From contig NZ_JABSNM010000003.1 in the NCBI RefSeq assembly GCF_013294065.1, forward strand, positions 97,351 to 161,350: a stretch of DNA of 64,000 nucleotides. The letters are read 5' to 3'. Position 1 is the stretch's first letter; the number at the start of each line of letters is the position of its first letter. Both the position numbers and the translations under genes were made by a program. A model generated the notes under the pieces. That model saw nothing but the letters and a program-made list of their open reading frames with translations, had not been told where the DNA came from and ran no database searches. This document shows, piece after piece, positions 7,281-17,300 of this stretch. This DNA comes from Sphaerotilus uruguayifluvii. GTDB taxonomy: Bacteria > Pseudomonadota > Gammaproteobacteria > Burkholderiales > Burkholderiaceae_C.

Positions 7281-8696
7281 TCAGGTCGGAGCCGAAACCG
7301 TGCAGACCCGGTCGCGCCCGGTCTGCTTGGCCTGGTAGAGCGCGCTGTCGGCGCGGCGCAGCAGGCCGAGCTCGTCATGGTCGCGAGCCGGATCGAAGGC
7401 GGCCACGCCGAAGCTGGCCGTCACATGCGCGGCCACCGGCGAGGCCGCATGCGGCAGCCGGCGCTGGTGCAGCAGCTCGATCATGCGCTCGACCAGCGCG
7501 GTGGCGCCCTCCAGGCCGGTGCCGTGCAGCAGCACCGCGAACTCCTCGCCGCCGTAGCGGGCGACCAGGTCGTCCTGGCGGGTGAAGACCGACTTCAGCA
7601 GCAGCGCGAACTGACGCAGGCAGTCGTCGCCGGCGGCGTGGCCGTAGTGGTCGTTGTAGGCCTTGAACGCGTCGATGTCGCCCATCACCAGCACCAGCGG
7701 CTCGCCGAGCAGGCGGGCCTGCGCCACCGCCTCGCGCAGGCGATCGTCGAACATGCGCCGGTTCGCCAGCGTGGTCAGCGCGTCGGTGGTGGCCAGGTGG
7801 CGCAGCCGGTTGCGGTCCTCGTGCAGGTCGGTCTCGTCGGACAGGCTCAGCAGCACGCCTGCGCTCATCGGCGCGATCTGCACCTGCAGGTAGCGCAGCC
7901 GCCCGTCGGCGGCCGGCAGCACGCGCGTGATCCGGCCGACCTGCCCGGTGACCATGACCTGGCGGCATTCGGCCTCGGCGTGCAGCAGCCGCCAGTCCGG
8001 CAGCACCCGGTGCACCAGCCGGCCGGTCACCTGCTCGCGCTCGACCTCGAACAGCTCGGCCAGGCGCGGATTGGCCATCAGCACCAGCCAGCCGCCGTCG
8101 TCCTCGCTCGCACCGTCGCCGGGCTCGACGCGGCGCAGCGCCAGCAGCGCGTCGCCGCTGGCGTCGACCACGTCGGCGTAGAGCTCGTGGCGCATCTGCA
8201 GCGGCCGGCCGTAGACCAGCACCCAGTCGCCGCCGTCGGTCGGCGCCAGCGGCAGCACCAGCCGCTCCCAGGTGAAGACCGGCTGGCTGCGCTCGGCCAC
8301 ATGCACCGCGTAGACCGGCTGGTTGCTGGCCAGCGCCTCGAGCTGCAGATCGCGGAACAGCGCCGCACGCTCCGGACCGAGCTCGGACAGGCGCCCGCCG
8401 GTGCGGTCGACGCCGGTGTGGCGGCAGATCTCGCTGCCGTAGTGGCCGTAGACGAAGTCGTCGGGCAGCGGATCGCCCGGCAGCGGCGGCTCGCGGCGCA
8501 GCAGCATCAGCCGGCCATGCAGCCGGTGCCACAGGCCGTCGGCGAAGGCGGACAGCGGCGCCCGGCCCTGCGGGTCACGGCCCTGCGTCCAGCGACGGCA
8601 CAGCGCGACGATCTCCGGGTTGTCCACCCTCGCCTCGATGCCTTCGCGGATCACCTGATGCCAGCTGCCGCTGCCGGCCTGGACGCCCTCGACCAT
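7281..8696 (-). CDS. Diguanylate cyclase with PAS domains (PAS-GGDEF)
   Basis: Makes the second messenger c-di-GMP from two GTP. In the 471-aa protein, residues ~60-170 resemble a PAS_5 domain (VYGHYGSEICRHTG ... WERLVLPLAP). A second PAS-like segment lies around 190-290, and the GGDEF domain from about 300 to the end. The active-site signature is GGEEF at 382-386, an accepted active variant. The inhibitory I-site RxxD (RQDD, 373-376) is spaced exactly five residues before it, so product inhibition is expected. There is no membrane segment or signal peptide, so it senses a cytoplasmic cue. It probably affects the motility/attachment switch in a species that also has pili and flagella here, but its partner is not shown by context. 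Confidence 0.93.
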   Translation of the reverse strand: MVEGVQAGSGSWHQVIREGIEARVDNPEIVALCRRWTQGRDPQGRAPLSAFADGLWHRLHGRLMLLRREPPLPGDPLPDDFVYGHYGSEICRHTGVDRTGGRLSELGPERAALFRDLQLEALASNQPVYAVHVAERSQPVFTWERLVLPLAPTDGGDWVLVYGRPLQMRHELYADVVDASGDALLALRRVEPGDGASEDDGGWLVLMANPRLAELFEVEREQVTGRLVHRVLPDWRLLHAEAECRQVMVTGQVGRITRVLPAADGRLRYLQVQIAPMSAGVLLSLSDETDLHEDRNRLRHLATTDALTTLANRRMFDDRLREAVAQARLLGEPLVLVMGDIDAFKAYNDHYGHAAGDDCLRQFALLLKSVFTRQDDLVARYGGEEFAVLLHGTGLEGATALVERMIELLHQRRLPHAASPVAAHVTASFGVAAFDPARDHDELGLLRRADSALYQAKQTGRDRVCTVSAPT

Positions 8697-8812
8697 CCCT
8701 TGTGCCCGTTACCTCTCCGGCGATCGCCCGGACCGCCTGCACTGTTGCTCAACCGGAGCCGATTCTGACCGATCCGCGATGTCGGTCTTTTTTCACGAAT
8801 GATACCGGCGAC

Positions 8813-9862
8813 TCACGCGAAGGTCGCCGACAGGTCGGTCGTCGAGCGGCGCCCGATCTCGTCGTGATGCTGCGCCAGCCACTGCCAGGCGCGCTGTCGG
8901 CCGAGATCGCGCAGGTGGGTCAGGAAAGGCCGGTGCGCGATCATCCGCGACTCGCCCGGCAGCGCCGCCAGCGCCTGCCGCTCGTCGATCAGGTGCAGCC
9001 GCAGGCTGCGCAGGCGGCGGGCCAGCGGGCCGGCGCCCCAGCCGGTGCCCGCGCACGCGTCATGCCGGGCCTGGCCCAGCAGCTGCGCCTCGCGCTGGAA
9101 GGCGGCGCCGAAGGCGATGTCGAGCGAGCGCTCGCGAATGCCGGCGGCGCTGTCGGGCATGTCGGCGAAGCGCAACGGCATCAGCATGACGATCAGCAGG
9201 TCGGCGCCGACCGGGCCGTGCTCGACCAGCGGCCACAGCGGCGGATTGGCGCTGAAGCCGCCGTCCCAGTGCGGCAGTCCGTCGATCATGACGGTGCGGT
9301 GCAGCGTCGGCAGGCAGGCCGAGGCCAGCGCCACCTCCACCGACAGGCCGGGGTTGTCGAACAGCCGCAGCCGGCCGGTGTCGGCCCGGGTGGTGGCGAT
9401 GAACAGGCGCGGGGCCTCGTCCCGGCGCAGCCGCTCGAAGTCGATCCGCTCCAGCAGCAGGTCGCGCAGCGGATTCAGGTCGAGCGGATTGATCTGCTGC
9501 GGCGCGAACAGCCAGCGGCTCCACTGCATCGCCAGGCGCACGCCGCCGTGCAGGCTGGGCCGGCGCTCGTCGCCGACGACGAACCAGTGGGTGGGCAGCA
9601 GCTCGCCGAGCCGGCCCCAGAAGGCGTCGAGCGCCTCGCGCGCCCCGTCGGCGCCGCCGCGCAGCCAGCCGTCGGCCAGCACCAGCGCGTTCATCGCGCC
9701 GGCGCTGGCGCCGCTGATCGCCTGCGGCGAGAAGCGGCCGCTCTCGAGCAGCGCATCGAGCACGCCCCAGGCGTAGGCGCCGTGCGCGCCGCCGCCCTGC
9801 AGCGCCAGGCTCAGCGGCAGCGGCTCACGGGCGCGCCGGCGCAGCAAGGGAAGGGAGAACAT
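8813..9862 (-). CDS. Patatin-like phospholipase
   Basis: Acyl hydrolase of the patatin (RssA/ExoU-like) family using a Ser-Asp dyad. The oxyanion-hole motif GGGAHG is at residues 23-28, the nucleophile motif GASAG at 51-55 (Ser53), and the catalytic Asp in the DGG motif at 200-202. There is no signal peptide; the basic start MFSLPLLRRRAREPL suggests a cytoplasmic or membrane-surface location. The 349-aa length is usual for the bacterial family. It stands alone, with a 63-bp gap to the OmpA-type gene upstream. Lipid remodelling is likely; the substrate is unknown. Confidence 0.92.
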   Translation of the reverse strand: MFSLPLLRRRAREPLPLSLALQGGGAHGAYAWGVLDALLESGRFSPQAISGASAGAMNALVLADGWLRGGADGAREALDAFWGRLGELLPTHWFVVGDERRPSLHGGVRLAMQWSRWLFAPQQINPLDLNPLRDLLLERIDFERLRRDEAPRLFIATTRADTGRLRLFDNPGLSVEVALASACLPTLHRTVMIDGLPHWDGGFSANPPLWPLVEHGPVGADLLIVMLMPLRFADMPDSAAGIRERSLDIAFGAAFQREAQLLGQARHDACAGTGWGAGPLARRLRSLRLHLIDERQALAALPGESRMIAHRPFLTHLRDLGRQRAWQWLAQHHDEIGRRSTTDLSATFA

Positions 9863-9925
9863 CGCGGGCGGGCTGCGCGGGCAGCCAAGTCATGCTGCAC
9901 CGCAGTATGCCCGCGCGATCCGGAC

Positions 9926-10960
9926 TCAGCGTGGCACGCCGGTGATGTCCACCTCGACGCGGCGGTTCGGCTGCAGGCAGGCCCGCAGCGCCGCCGGGCT
10001 CTTCTGGCCGCACTCGACCACCGGCTGCTCGCTGCCGCGGCCCGTGGCGATCATCGACACCGCGACGCCGCGGCCGGCCAGGTAGGCGCGGATCGCCTCG
10101 GCGCGGTCCTGCGAGAGCTTGCGGTTGTAGGCCTCGCCGCCGAGCCGGTCGGTGTGGCCGATCAGCTCGAGGCGGTCGATGCGCGCATAGACCTTGTCCA
10201 GGCGCACCGCCAGCTGGTCGAGCTGGGCGCGGCCGCCCGGCAGCAGGTCGTCGATGCCGCGGCGGTCGAAGCCGAACAGCACGCTGGCGCTCAGCACGAT
10301 GCGCTCGTTGACCACCGGCGGGGGCACCGGCGGGGCCGGCGGCGCAGGCGGAGCCGGCGGTGCGGGCGGCGGATCGACCGGGCACTGCTCGGCCGCGCGC
10401 ACCGCATCGCCGACCTGGTCCTCGGCGATCTGGATGTAGGGCTTGGCATGACGCCAGCCGAGCTGGTTGTGCTCGTTGCCGGCATGCACCAGCTCGACCT
10501 CGGCGCAGGCGGCGAGCTGCTGCGCGCAGGCCCAGCCGCGGTGCTCGCGCAGCGCGCCCAGCCGGGTCCACAGGTCCTCGCGCAGCCGCGCCGCGCCGTT
10601 GACCAGCGGCGTCTGGCGCGACGGATCGGCCTCGGCGCCGGCCACGCCGCCACCGGCCAGCCAGCCGGTGATGCGGCGCGACTCGCGCAGCGCCTCGGCC
10701 GGGAAGGCCGAGCGGTCGTTGCGGGTGTATTCGTGGAAGCTGACGTCGAGCCAGCACTGCGCCTTGGCCAGCGGATGGCTGCGCAGCGGGTGGCGGCCGG
10801 TGGCGTTCAGGTCGGCGATGGCCTGCTGCTGCGCGCGGTAGGCGGCATGGTCGGCGGCGAGCTCGCCGTCGGTGGCGGCATCGGCGCGGGCGGCCACGGG
10901 CGCGAGCATCAGCAGCGACGCCGCCGCCAGCGTGGAGAGGGAAACGCGGAGATTCTTCAT
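9926..10960 (-). CDS. OmpA-family peptidoglycan-binding protein
   Basis: 344-aa periplasmic/outer-membrane protein: a signal peptide (cut after about residue 27, ARADA), a ~180-residue helical region specific to this family, then a Pro-Ala spacer (PPAPPAPPAPPAPPVPPP). The C-terminal OmpA domain carries the peptidoglycan-binding pattern, including LELIGHTDRLGGEAYNRKLS and QPNRRVEVDI. It is the last gene of the three-gene surface operon and starts 6 bases after the stop of the large outer-membrane protein. It probably tethers the partner proteins to the cell wall. Cysteines in the middle region are paired in number and may form disulfides. Confidence 0.88.
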   Translation of the reverse strand: MKNLRVSLSTLAAASLLMLAPVAARADAATDGELAADHAAYRAQQQAIADLNATGRHPLRSHPLAKAQCWLDVSFHEYTRNDRSAFPAEALRESRRITGWLAGGGVAGAEADPSRQTPLVNGAARLREDLWTRLGALREHRGWACAQQLAACAEVELVHAGNEHNQLGWRHAKPYIQIAEDQVGDAVRAAEQCPVDPPPAPPAPPAPPAPPVPPPVVNERIVLSASVLFGFDRRGIDDLLPGGRAQLDQLAVRLDKVYARIDRLELIGHTDRLGGEAYNRKLSQDRAEAIRAYLAGRGVAVSMIATGRGSEQPVVECGQKSPAALRACLQPNRRVEVDITGVPR

Positions 10961-10966
10961 GATGGG

Positions 10967-13900
10967 TCAGCGCGGCAGCGCGCGGTTCACGACCGGGTCG
11001 GCCCCGGCAAACAGGTCGGCGTCGAACTTGAAGCGCAGCCGCAGGTAGGCACCGCGTGCGGTGTAGTCGCTCGAGAGATCGCGGTCGCTGAAGCCGCTGG
11101 CGTTGTACCCGGCCGACAGCCACAGGTTGGACTGCACCAGATAGCCCACCTCGACGCCGACCGAACGCTGCCAGGCCCCGCCCGGCTGCCCGGCCGCGTG
11201 GCCGCGCATCAGGCTCAGCTGCAGTCCCAGGTCCCAGCGCTCGGTGAGGTCGCGGATCAGCCGCCCGCCCACCAGCCAGGCGCGGTAGCTGTCCTGAACG
11301 CCGCCATCGGTGGAGGGGAAGCGCTCGACCACCGTCTTGCCCGCCAGCCGCCCCGAGGCCCACCAGGCCCGCGCGGGATGCACGTTGGCCTGCACCGCGC
11401 CGACATGCACCCGGCGCCACTCGTCCGTGGCGTTGATGTTGTCCTCGACCTTGTATTCGTACTTGCCCAGCACGTCGATGCGGTTGTGGTCGACCGGGCG
11501 CCAGGCCAGGCCGACCTGGAAGCGGTCCTGCCAGCCGTTGGCCCGCGCGCCGTGGTTGTCGGTCGCCAGGTAGTAGTTGCGCGCCAGCGCGGTCCAGTCG
11601 CGGTCGAGGCGGCGCACCGCGGTCAGCGTCGTCAGCCAGCTGTCCTGGGCCGTCAGCGTGCCCGCCGTGGTCGACGAGGGGGTGCTGCTGCTCGCGGCTT
11701 CCAGCCGGCGCCATTCCAGCCGGCCCGAGGCCTTCCACCACTCGCTGGCGGTCCAGTCGGCGCCGACGGTGGCGGCGGTGGCGTTCTGGCCGGTGCCGTC
11801 GAGGATGCGCAGCCGCTCCAGGCCTGTCGTCATCGCCAGACCCTCCTTCAGCTGCCAGACGTTGCGCACGCCGGTGGCCAGCTGCGAGGCCCGGCCGTCG
11901 CTGGCGTCGCGCAGGCGGTACTCGCTGAAGACCTCGCCGCCGTCCATGTAGCGTCCGTCGATGCCCAGCGCGATCGCCTGGCCGCGGCTCGTGCCGCTGT
12001 CGAGCGCGTAGCGCGAGGACAGGCCGGCCTGGTGCTCGGCGCGGGCATAGAGCCGCGCGCGCTCCGCCAGCTGGTAGCTCGCCGCCAGCTCGACGCGGTG
12101 GCGGTCCTGGCCGTCGACCGAAGCCTCGGCCAGACCGCGCAGCGTCCAGCGATCGCCGGCCCGCCAGGTCGCGCCGACGAAGGCGGTCGTGGTGTCGAGA
12201 TCGTCGACCGTGCCCGGCGCGGCGCCGGTGCTGCTGGCCAGCGCACCGTTGACGTTCAGCAGCGAGGTGCTGCCCGAGCCGCTGAAGCCGCCGTCGGCGC
12301 CCGGCGTGTAGTAGCTGCCGGCCGACGGATTGGCCGCCAGGCTGGCGAGCGCGCCGCGCAGGCGGCCGCGCTCCTCGATGCGGCGCAGGCCGACGCCGAC
12401 GGTCAGCGCCGGGCTCAGCCGGTAGTCGGCGCCGACGGTGGCGCCGCCGGCGCGGGCGCCGGTGTCGGTGTCGCGGTCGCGGCGCAGGTCGGTCTTCAGC
12501 GTCCAGCGCTCGCCGGCTTTCCAGGCGGCCGAGGCGCCGACCTGCTCGCTGCCGGGCTGCACGCCGGCGGCGGTGTTGGCGAAGGACGCGCCGGTGCGCG
12601 CCGCGCGCAGCCGCGCCTCGAGCTGCTCGTCGCGGTGCAGGAGCTCGACGCGCGCAGCGCGTCCGGTCGCGGTGCCGCTGTCGGGCAGCACCGGCGCGCC
12701 CACCAGCGAGGTGCCGACCGCGCTCAGCGAGGCCTCGGTCTGCGCCGCCTCGACGACCAGCTCGGTGGCCGCGCCCAGCTTCACGCCCGCATGCACGCTG
12801 GCGAGCCGGAAGCGCGCCTGCGGATTGCGGTCCTCGACGATCGCGCCGCCCAGGCTGGCGCGCTCGCCGAGGTTGATCTGGCCGTCGGCGCCGGCCAGCC
12901 AGAAGGCGTCGCCGCCCTGGTCGACCTCGTAGCTGACGCGCAGGTGGATCGGGTTGCCGTCGGCGTCCTGGCTCGGGATCGGGCGCGTCAGCAGGATGCG
13001 GCCGCTGAAGGGCTCGAAGCTGTAGTCGACCAGCCGCACCAGCGTCGTCACCGACAGCACGGTGTTCAGGTTGTTGCGGTCGCGCACGATCAGCTGGATC
13101 TGCTCGCTGTTCTCGAGCGCCTGCGTGCCGCTGACCGCGAACGGGCCGCTGGTGCCGTTGGCGGCGATCTCCTCGGTGGCATGGCGCAGCGTGTCGCGGC
13201 TGGCGAAGACGTTGACGAAGCCGTCGGCGCTCTCGCGGTGCAGCTTCACGCCGGTCATCGCGCGCTGGTAGCTGCCGAGCTGGCGCAGCCGGGTGCCGGC
13301 GACCACGCCGCCGCCGGCCGCGGCGACGACACCCTCGCCGGAGGCGAAGTCGCCGAACATCGCGAAGCTGCGGCCCTCGTCGACGCGCACGTACAGCCGC
13401 GAGGAGCTGCGCGCCTCGAAGCCCTTGACGCTGGCGTCGCCGTAGACCGGATAGAACTCCTCCGGCCGGATGTCGCCGAGCAGGCGCGCGCGCGTGTCCT
13501 TGTCGGAGTCGTAGGCCAGCGTCAGCAGCCGGTCGCCGCGGATCTTGCCCTTCAGGAACAGCGCCGCGCGGGCCGCGGCCTGGCCGCGGCCGCTGTCGAA
13601 GCCGCGGCTCCAGCTGCGCAGCTCGGCCTCGAAACCGTCGTCGACGCGCGCCGGCGAGATCGCGCCGTCGTAGCGCCGCGAGGTGCGGCCGATGACGCCC
13701 TCGATCAGGCCGGCGGCGATCATCTCGCGCACGTCCGGCTCGAAGCCGATCGTGCCGGCCACCTCGGCCTCGCCGGCGGTCAGGCGCAGCGCGACATCGC
13801 CGGGCTGCGCCGGCGCGATCAGGCTGAAGCTCGCCACGCCGTCGTTCACGCGCAGCTGCGTGCCGGGCACCGCCCGGTCGGCGTCGCGGCGGCCCGCGCC

Positions 13901-14371
13901 GCCCTCCTCGGTCGAGGCGCCGGGCAGCAGCAGCCGCGCGCCGCCCTTGAGCTCGATCGTCACCAGCACCGGCCGGCGCATCGGCAGGCCGTCGCGGTCG
14001 AAGACCTGCACGGTCACCTGCACCGGCGTGACGCCGTCGGCCGGGGCCCCGGCCCCTCTCACCTCGACCGACAGCCGGCCGACCTCCGCATTGGCGGCGT
14101 AGGCACCGTCGAGCAGGATGCGCGGTGCGCCGGCCGGCTCGGGCAGCGTGAACAGCGGCCGGTAGCGGCCGGGCTCGTCGCCGAGCGGGCGCACCGGATC
14201 GGAATCGACCTGGGCGCGGGCCACGCCGCCCAGGGCCAGGCCGGCGGCCAGCACGGGCAGCGCCCGCCGCACGGCCGCGTTCAGCGGCGACAGGTTCAGG
14301 GACATCGTCGGGAATCGGTTCGGTCGGACCGCCTGCTCGGGGCGGGTCTTCGGCAGCGGCAGGCGGCTCAT
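10967..14371 (-). CDS. Giant outer-membrane protein with N-terminal Ig-like domain
   Basis: 1134 aa. The ATG at 14371 overlaps the stop of the DUF11 gene (ATGA) and has GAGGAGGG 8 bases upstream, so it is preferred to the internal ATG at 14305, although the signal peptide proper starts there (ALPVLAAGLALGGVARAQ). About residues 90-200 look like an invasin/Ig-like beta-sandwich (VTVQVFDRDGLPMRRPVLVT). The remainder is a long series of amphipathic beta strands with repeated W and R/D/E residues, as in large porin-like barrels. No TonB-box or plug domain is evident. Its neighbours suggest it anchors or exports the DUF11 repeat protein, with the OmpA-type protein linking to peptidoglycan. Confidence 0.7.
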   Translation of the reverse strand: MSRLPLPKTRPEQAVRPNRFPTMSLNLSPLNAAVRRALPVLAAGLALGGVARAQVDSDPVRPLGDEPGRYRPLFTLPEPAGAPRILLDGAYAANAEVGRLSVEVRGAGAPADGVTPVQVTVQVFDRDGLPMRRPVLVTIELKGGARLLLPGASTEEGGAGRRDADRAVPGTQLRVNDGVASFSLIAPAQPGDVALRLTAGEAEVAGTIGFEPDVREMIAAGLIEGVIGRTSRRYDGAISPARVDDGFEAELRSWSRGFDSGRGQAAARAALFLKGKIRGDRLLTLAYDSDKDTRARLLGDIRPEEFYPVYGDASVKGFEARSSSRLYVRVDEGRSFAMFGDFASGEGVVAAAGGGVVAGTRLRQLGSYQRAMTGVKLHRESADGFVNVFASRDTLRHATEEIAANGTSGPFAVSGTQALENSEQIQLIVRDRNNLNTVLSVTTLVRLVDYSFEPFSGRILLTRPIPSQDADGNPIHLRVSYEVDQGGDAFWLAGADGQINLGERASLGGAIVEDRNPQARFRLASVHAGVKLGAATELVVEAAQTEASLSAVGTSLVGAPVLPDSGTATGRAARVELLHRDEQLEARLRAARTGASFANTAAGVQPGSEQVGASAAWKAGERWTLKTDLRRDRDTDTGARAGGATVGADYRLSPALTVGVGLRRIEERGRLRGALASLAANPSAGSYYTPGADGGFSGSGSTSLLNVNGALASSTGAAPGTVDDLDTTTAFVGATWRAGDRWTLRGLAEASVDGQDRHRVELAASYQLAERARLYARAEHQAGLSSRYALDSGTSRGQAIALGIDGRYMDGGEVFSEYRLRDASDGRASQLATGVRNVWQLKEGLAMTTGLERLRILDGTGQNATAATVGADWTASEWWKASGRLEWRRLEAASSSTPSSTTAGTLTAQDSWLTTLTAVRRLDRDWTALARNYYLATDNHGARANGWQDRFQVGLAWRPVDHNRIDVLGKYEYKVEDNINATDEWRRVHVGAVQANVHPARAWWASGRLAGKTVVERFPSTDGGVQDSYRAWLVGGRLIRDLTERWDLGLQLSLMRGHAAGQPGGAWQRSVGVEVGYLVQSNLWLSAGYNASGFSDRDLSSDYTARGAYLRLRFKFDADLFAGADPVVNRALPR

Positions 14372-17300
14372 CGCGTGCCCTCCTCGAGCGCCGGCACGGT
14401 CGCGCCGGAGGAGGCCGGGTTGCGCGAGACCGGCTCGCGCAGCGTCTCGGTGGTCTCGGTGCGGGCGCCGGCCGGGCCGGCGCTGCCCGCCGCCTGGCGC
14501 GGCTTGACCGCGCCGGGCTCGCCCTGGCCGGCGGCCGTGCCGCGCTGGCGCGCGCTGTCGGTGGCCTGCGCCGGCGCGGTGACCGGCCGGCCATCGAACT
14601 TCAGCACCCGGCCGCCCTTCTTCTCGGTGTCGAGCGACTGCGTCTCGCCGCGGGCGCGCCGGGCCTTGACCTGCTCGAGCACGGTGTTGGAGCAGCTGCC
14701 CTCGATGAAGTCGGCACGGTGCAGTTCGCCGTTCTTCAGGTCGAGGAAGAGGCTCGCGGCATCGCCGGCATTGCGGTTCGAGCTGGTGGTCAGCCGGCTG
14801 CCGCGCGGCAGCGTCGAGCCGTCGACCACCATCACCGCGGTGCGCGGCGCCAGGCCGCAGACGCTGTACTTGCCCTCGACATCGCTGATCAGCGAGGTGC
14901 CGTCGCTCAGGTAGAAGCGCACGCCCGGAATGCCCGGCTCCTCGGGCCCCTGCACATGGTCATGGTTGCAGTCGACGAAGACGCGGCCGACCACGCAGGC
15001 CTCGGCGCCGAACACGCCGCCGGTCACCCGGACGCGGAACTGGCTGACGTTCGAGCACAGGCCGTCGCTGGCGGCCGAGCAGTTCGCGCCCGGCGTGCCG
15101 GTGGCCTGGGCGCGGTTGATGCCGGTGCCCTGCTGTGCGCCGACGCCGATGCGCACCCGGTAGCTCAGCGTGTGGCTGCCGCCCGCGGCCAGCGCGCCGA
15201 CCTGGAAGCGCAGCACCGGCCCCGGCAGACCGCCCGGATCGGCGATCGTGCGGCCGTCGACCATCGCGGTGCCGGCGATGTAGCGGAAGCCCGCCGGCAG
15301 CGTGTCGATGATCTCGACCGCCGGCAGCGTCGCGCCGCCGCTGTCGGTGCGGCGCACCGTGATGCTGTAGCGCACCGAGTCGCCGATCTCCGCCTGCGTG
15401 CGGTCGCCGGTCTTGATGACCAGCAGGCCGGTGCCGGCCGACGGATCGAGCGGAATGTGGTTGTTGATGATGTCCGGGCCGTTGACCGGGTCGAGGCGGA
15501 CCGAGAGGTAGTAGGCGGTCGACTCGCTGCCGCTCGGCGGCGCGGCCTGCGCCTGCACGGTGCAGACGCCGCCGGCGGCGCCGTTGGTGCAGCCGGTCGG
15601 CGGCACCAGCGTGCCGGCCTGCGCCGGGATCGAGCCGCTGGCGGCGTAGCCCGCGGTCGGCGTGACACGCAGCTGGTAGGCGGCGGCGCCAGGACAGCCC
15701 GCCGGCGGCGGGTTGATCAGCAGGAAGCTGTAGGCACCGGCCAGCGCGCCGCTGCCGGAGGTGGTGACCTGGTTCGTGCCGCCGATCAGGCAGCCGCCCG
15801 GCACCGCCTGGCCGCCGGCGTCGAGCAGCTCGACCGCCACGCCGCCGAGCGCGGCCCGGCTGCTGCTGTCGTAGACGACGCCCGCCGGGTCCAGCGGCAG
15901 ACTCTGGTTGATGCGGGTGGTGCCGGCCGACACCGCCACGCCGCTGATCACGCCGGAGGCGACGACGCCGGTCGAGGCGTCCGCGCTCGGGTCGTTGCCG
16001 CCGGCCGGATCCTTCGAGATCGGCCGGCCGTAGTACGAACCGGTGGCCGGGTCTCGGAAGCGGATGGTGTAGCTGCCGGCGGTCAGCCCCTGCACGCGGT
16101 AGTCGCCGCTGGCGTCGGTCGTCGCGGTCGCGACCTGCGTGCCGGAGGCGTCGATCACCTCCACCCGCAGGCCGGCGACGCCGCGCTCGCCGCTGCCCTG
16201 CGCGCGGTCATGGTCGGCGTCGAGCCAGGCCCGGCCGCTGACCGAACCGACACGCTGCACCGGCGTCGGATCCTGGTAGCTGTTGTTCGACTGCAGGCGG
16301 CTCGAGACCTCGCCGCCGCCGCTGATCGACACCCGGTTGACCGGGGCCGCGCTGCCGCCGCACAGGCCGGAGGCATCCGGCGTCGCGCAGGCCTCGGCCG
16401 AGACGATGACGTCGAGCGTGATCGCCGGCGCCTCGCTGCCGGCGGCCAGCACCTGGCTGGAGGTGCAGCTGGCGACGCCGGCGCCGATGCGGGTGGCGCT
16501 GCAGTCCCAGCCGGCGCCGGTCGGCACCGACGCGACCGTCATGCCGGCCGGCAGCGTGTCGACGACCGTGTAGCTCGCGCTGGTGGCCGAGCCGGTCGAG
16601 GCATTGCGCGCGACGATGGTGTAACGGCCGCCCTGGCCCTCGACGAGGGTCGCCGGCGCATGCGACTTCGACACCGTCAGGTCCGGCTCGCCGGCGATGT
16701 CGACGACGACGGTGGCGGTGTCGCAGGCCGCCGGCACGCTGGCCGGCAGCGTGCACAGGCGGTAGGTCACGGTGTAGCGGCCCGCGGCGGTGCCCGACGG
16801 CACGACCAGCCGGCCCGAGGCGTCGATCGACGCGCCGCCCAGGCCGCCGGCATCGACCAGCGCGACGCTGCGCGCGCCCTCGGCCACCGGGCTGCCGCCC
16901 AGCGTGTCGTTGCCGGTCAGCACCACGGTCGAGCCGGTCGGCGGCACGGTGACCGTGCCGTCGTCGACCGCGTCGATCACCGGCACGCTCGCCAGCGCGC
17001 TGTTGTTCGCGCCGTTGACGTCGTTGCTCGCGCCGGTGCTTGCCGGCACGTTCAGCACGCCGCTGGCCGGCGCGGTCATCGTGATGCCGCAGCGGATCGC
17101 GCTGCCCGCGGCCAGGCTGGCCAGCGGCAGCGTGACCGGGCTGCCATCGACGCTGCAGCCGGACGTCGTGACGCCGGCGCCGCCGGTGCAGGTGGCCTGC
17201 AGCGCCGCGTCCGGGCCGGCGTTGGTGCAGGTCAGCGTGCCGGTGACGGTCGCGCCGGGAGAGGCCGCGCTCGGCAGGCCGCCGATCGTCACCGACAGGT

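Noticed and set aside
8767-8793. GACCGA ... TCGGTC followed by TTTTTT as a terminator
   Set aside because: The T-tract is on the plus strand, where no gene ends; the neighbouring genes are on the minus strand.
8702-14914. Very long plus-strand open frames at 8702-14914, 14719-19995 and 4541-7585
   Set aside because: They are mirror images of real genes in very G+C-rich DNA: Arg/Ala/Gln-rich without domains, and fully overlapped by minus-strand genes that show signal peptides and conserved domains.
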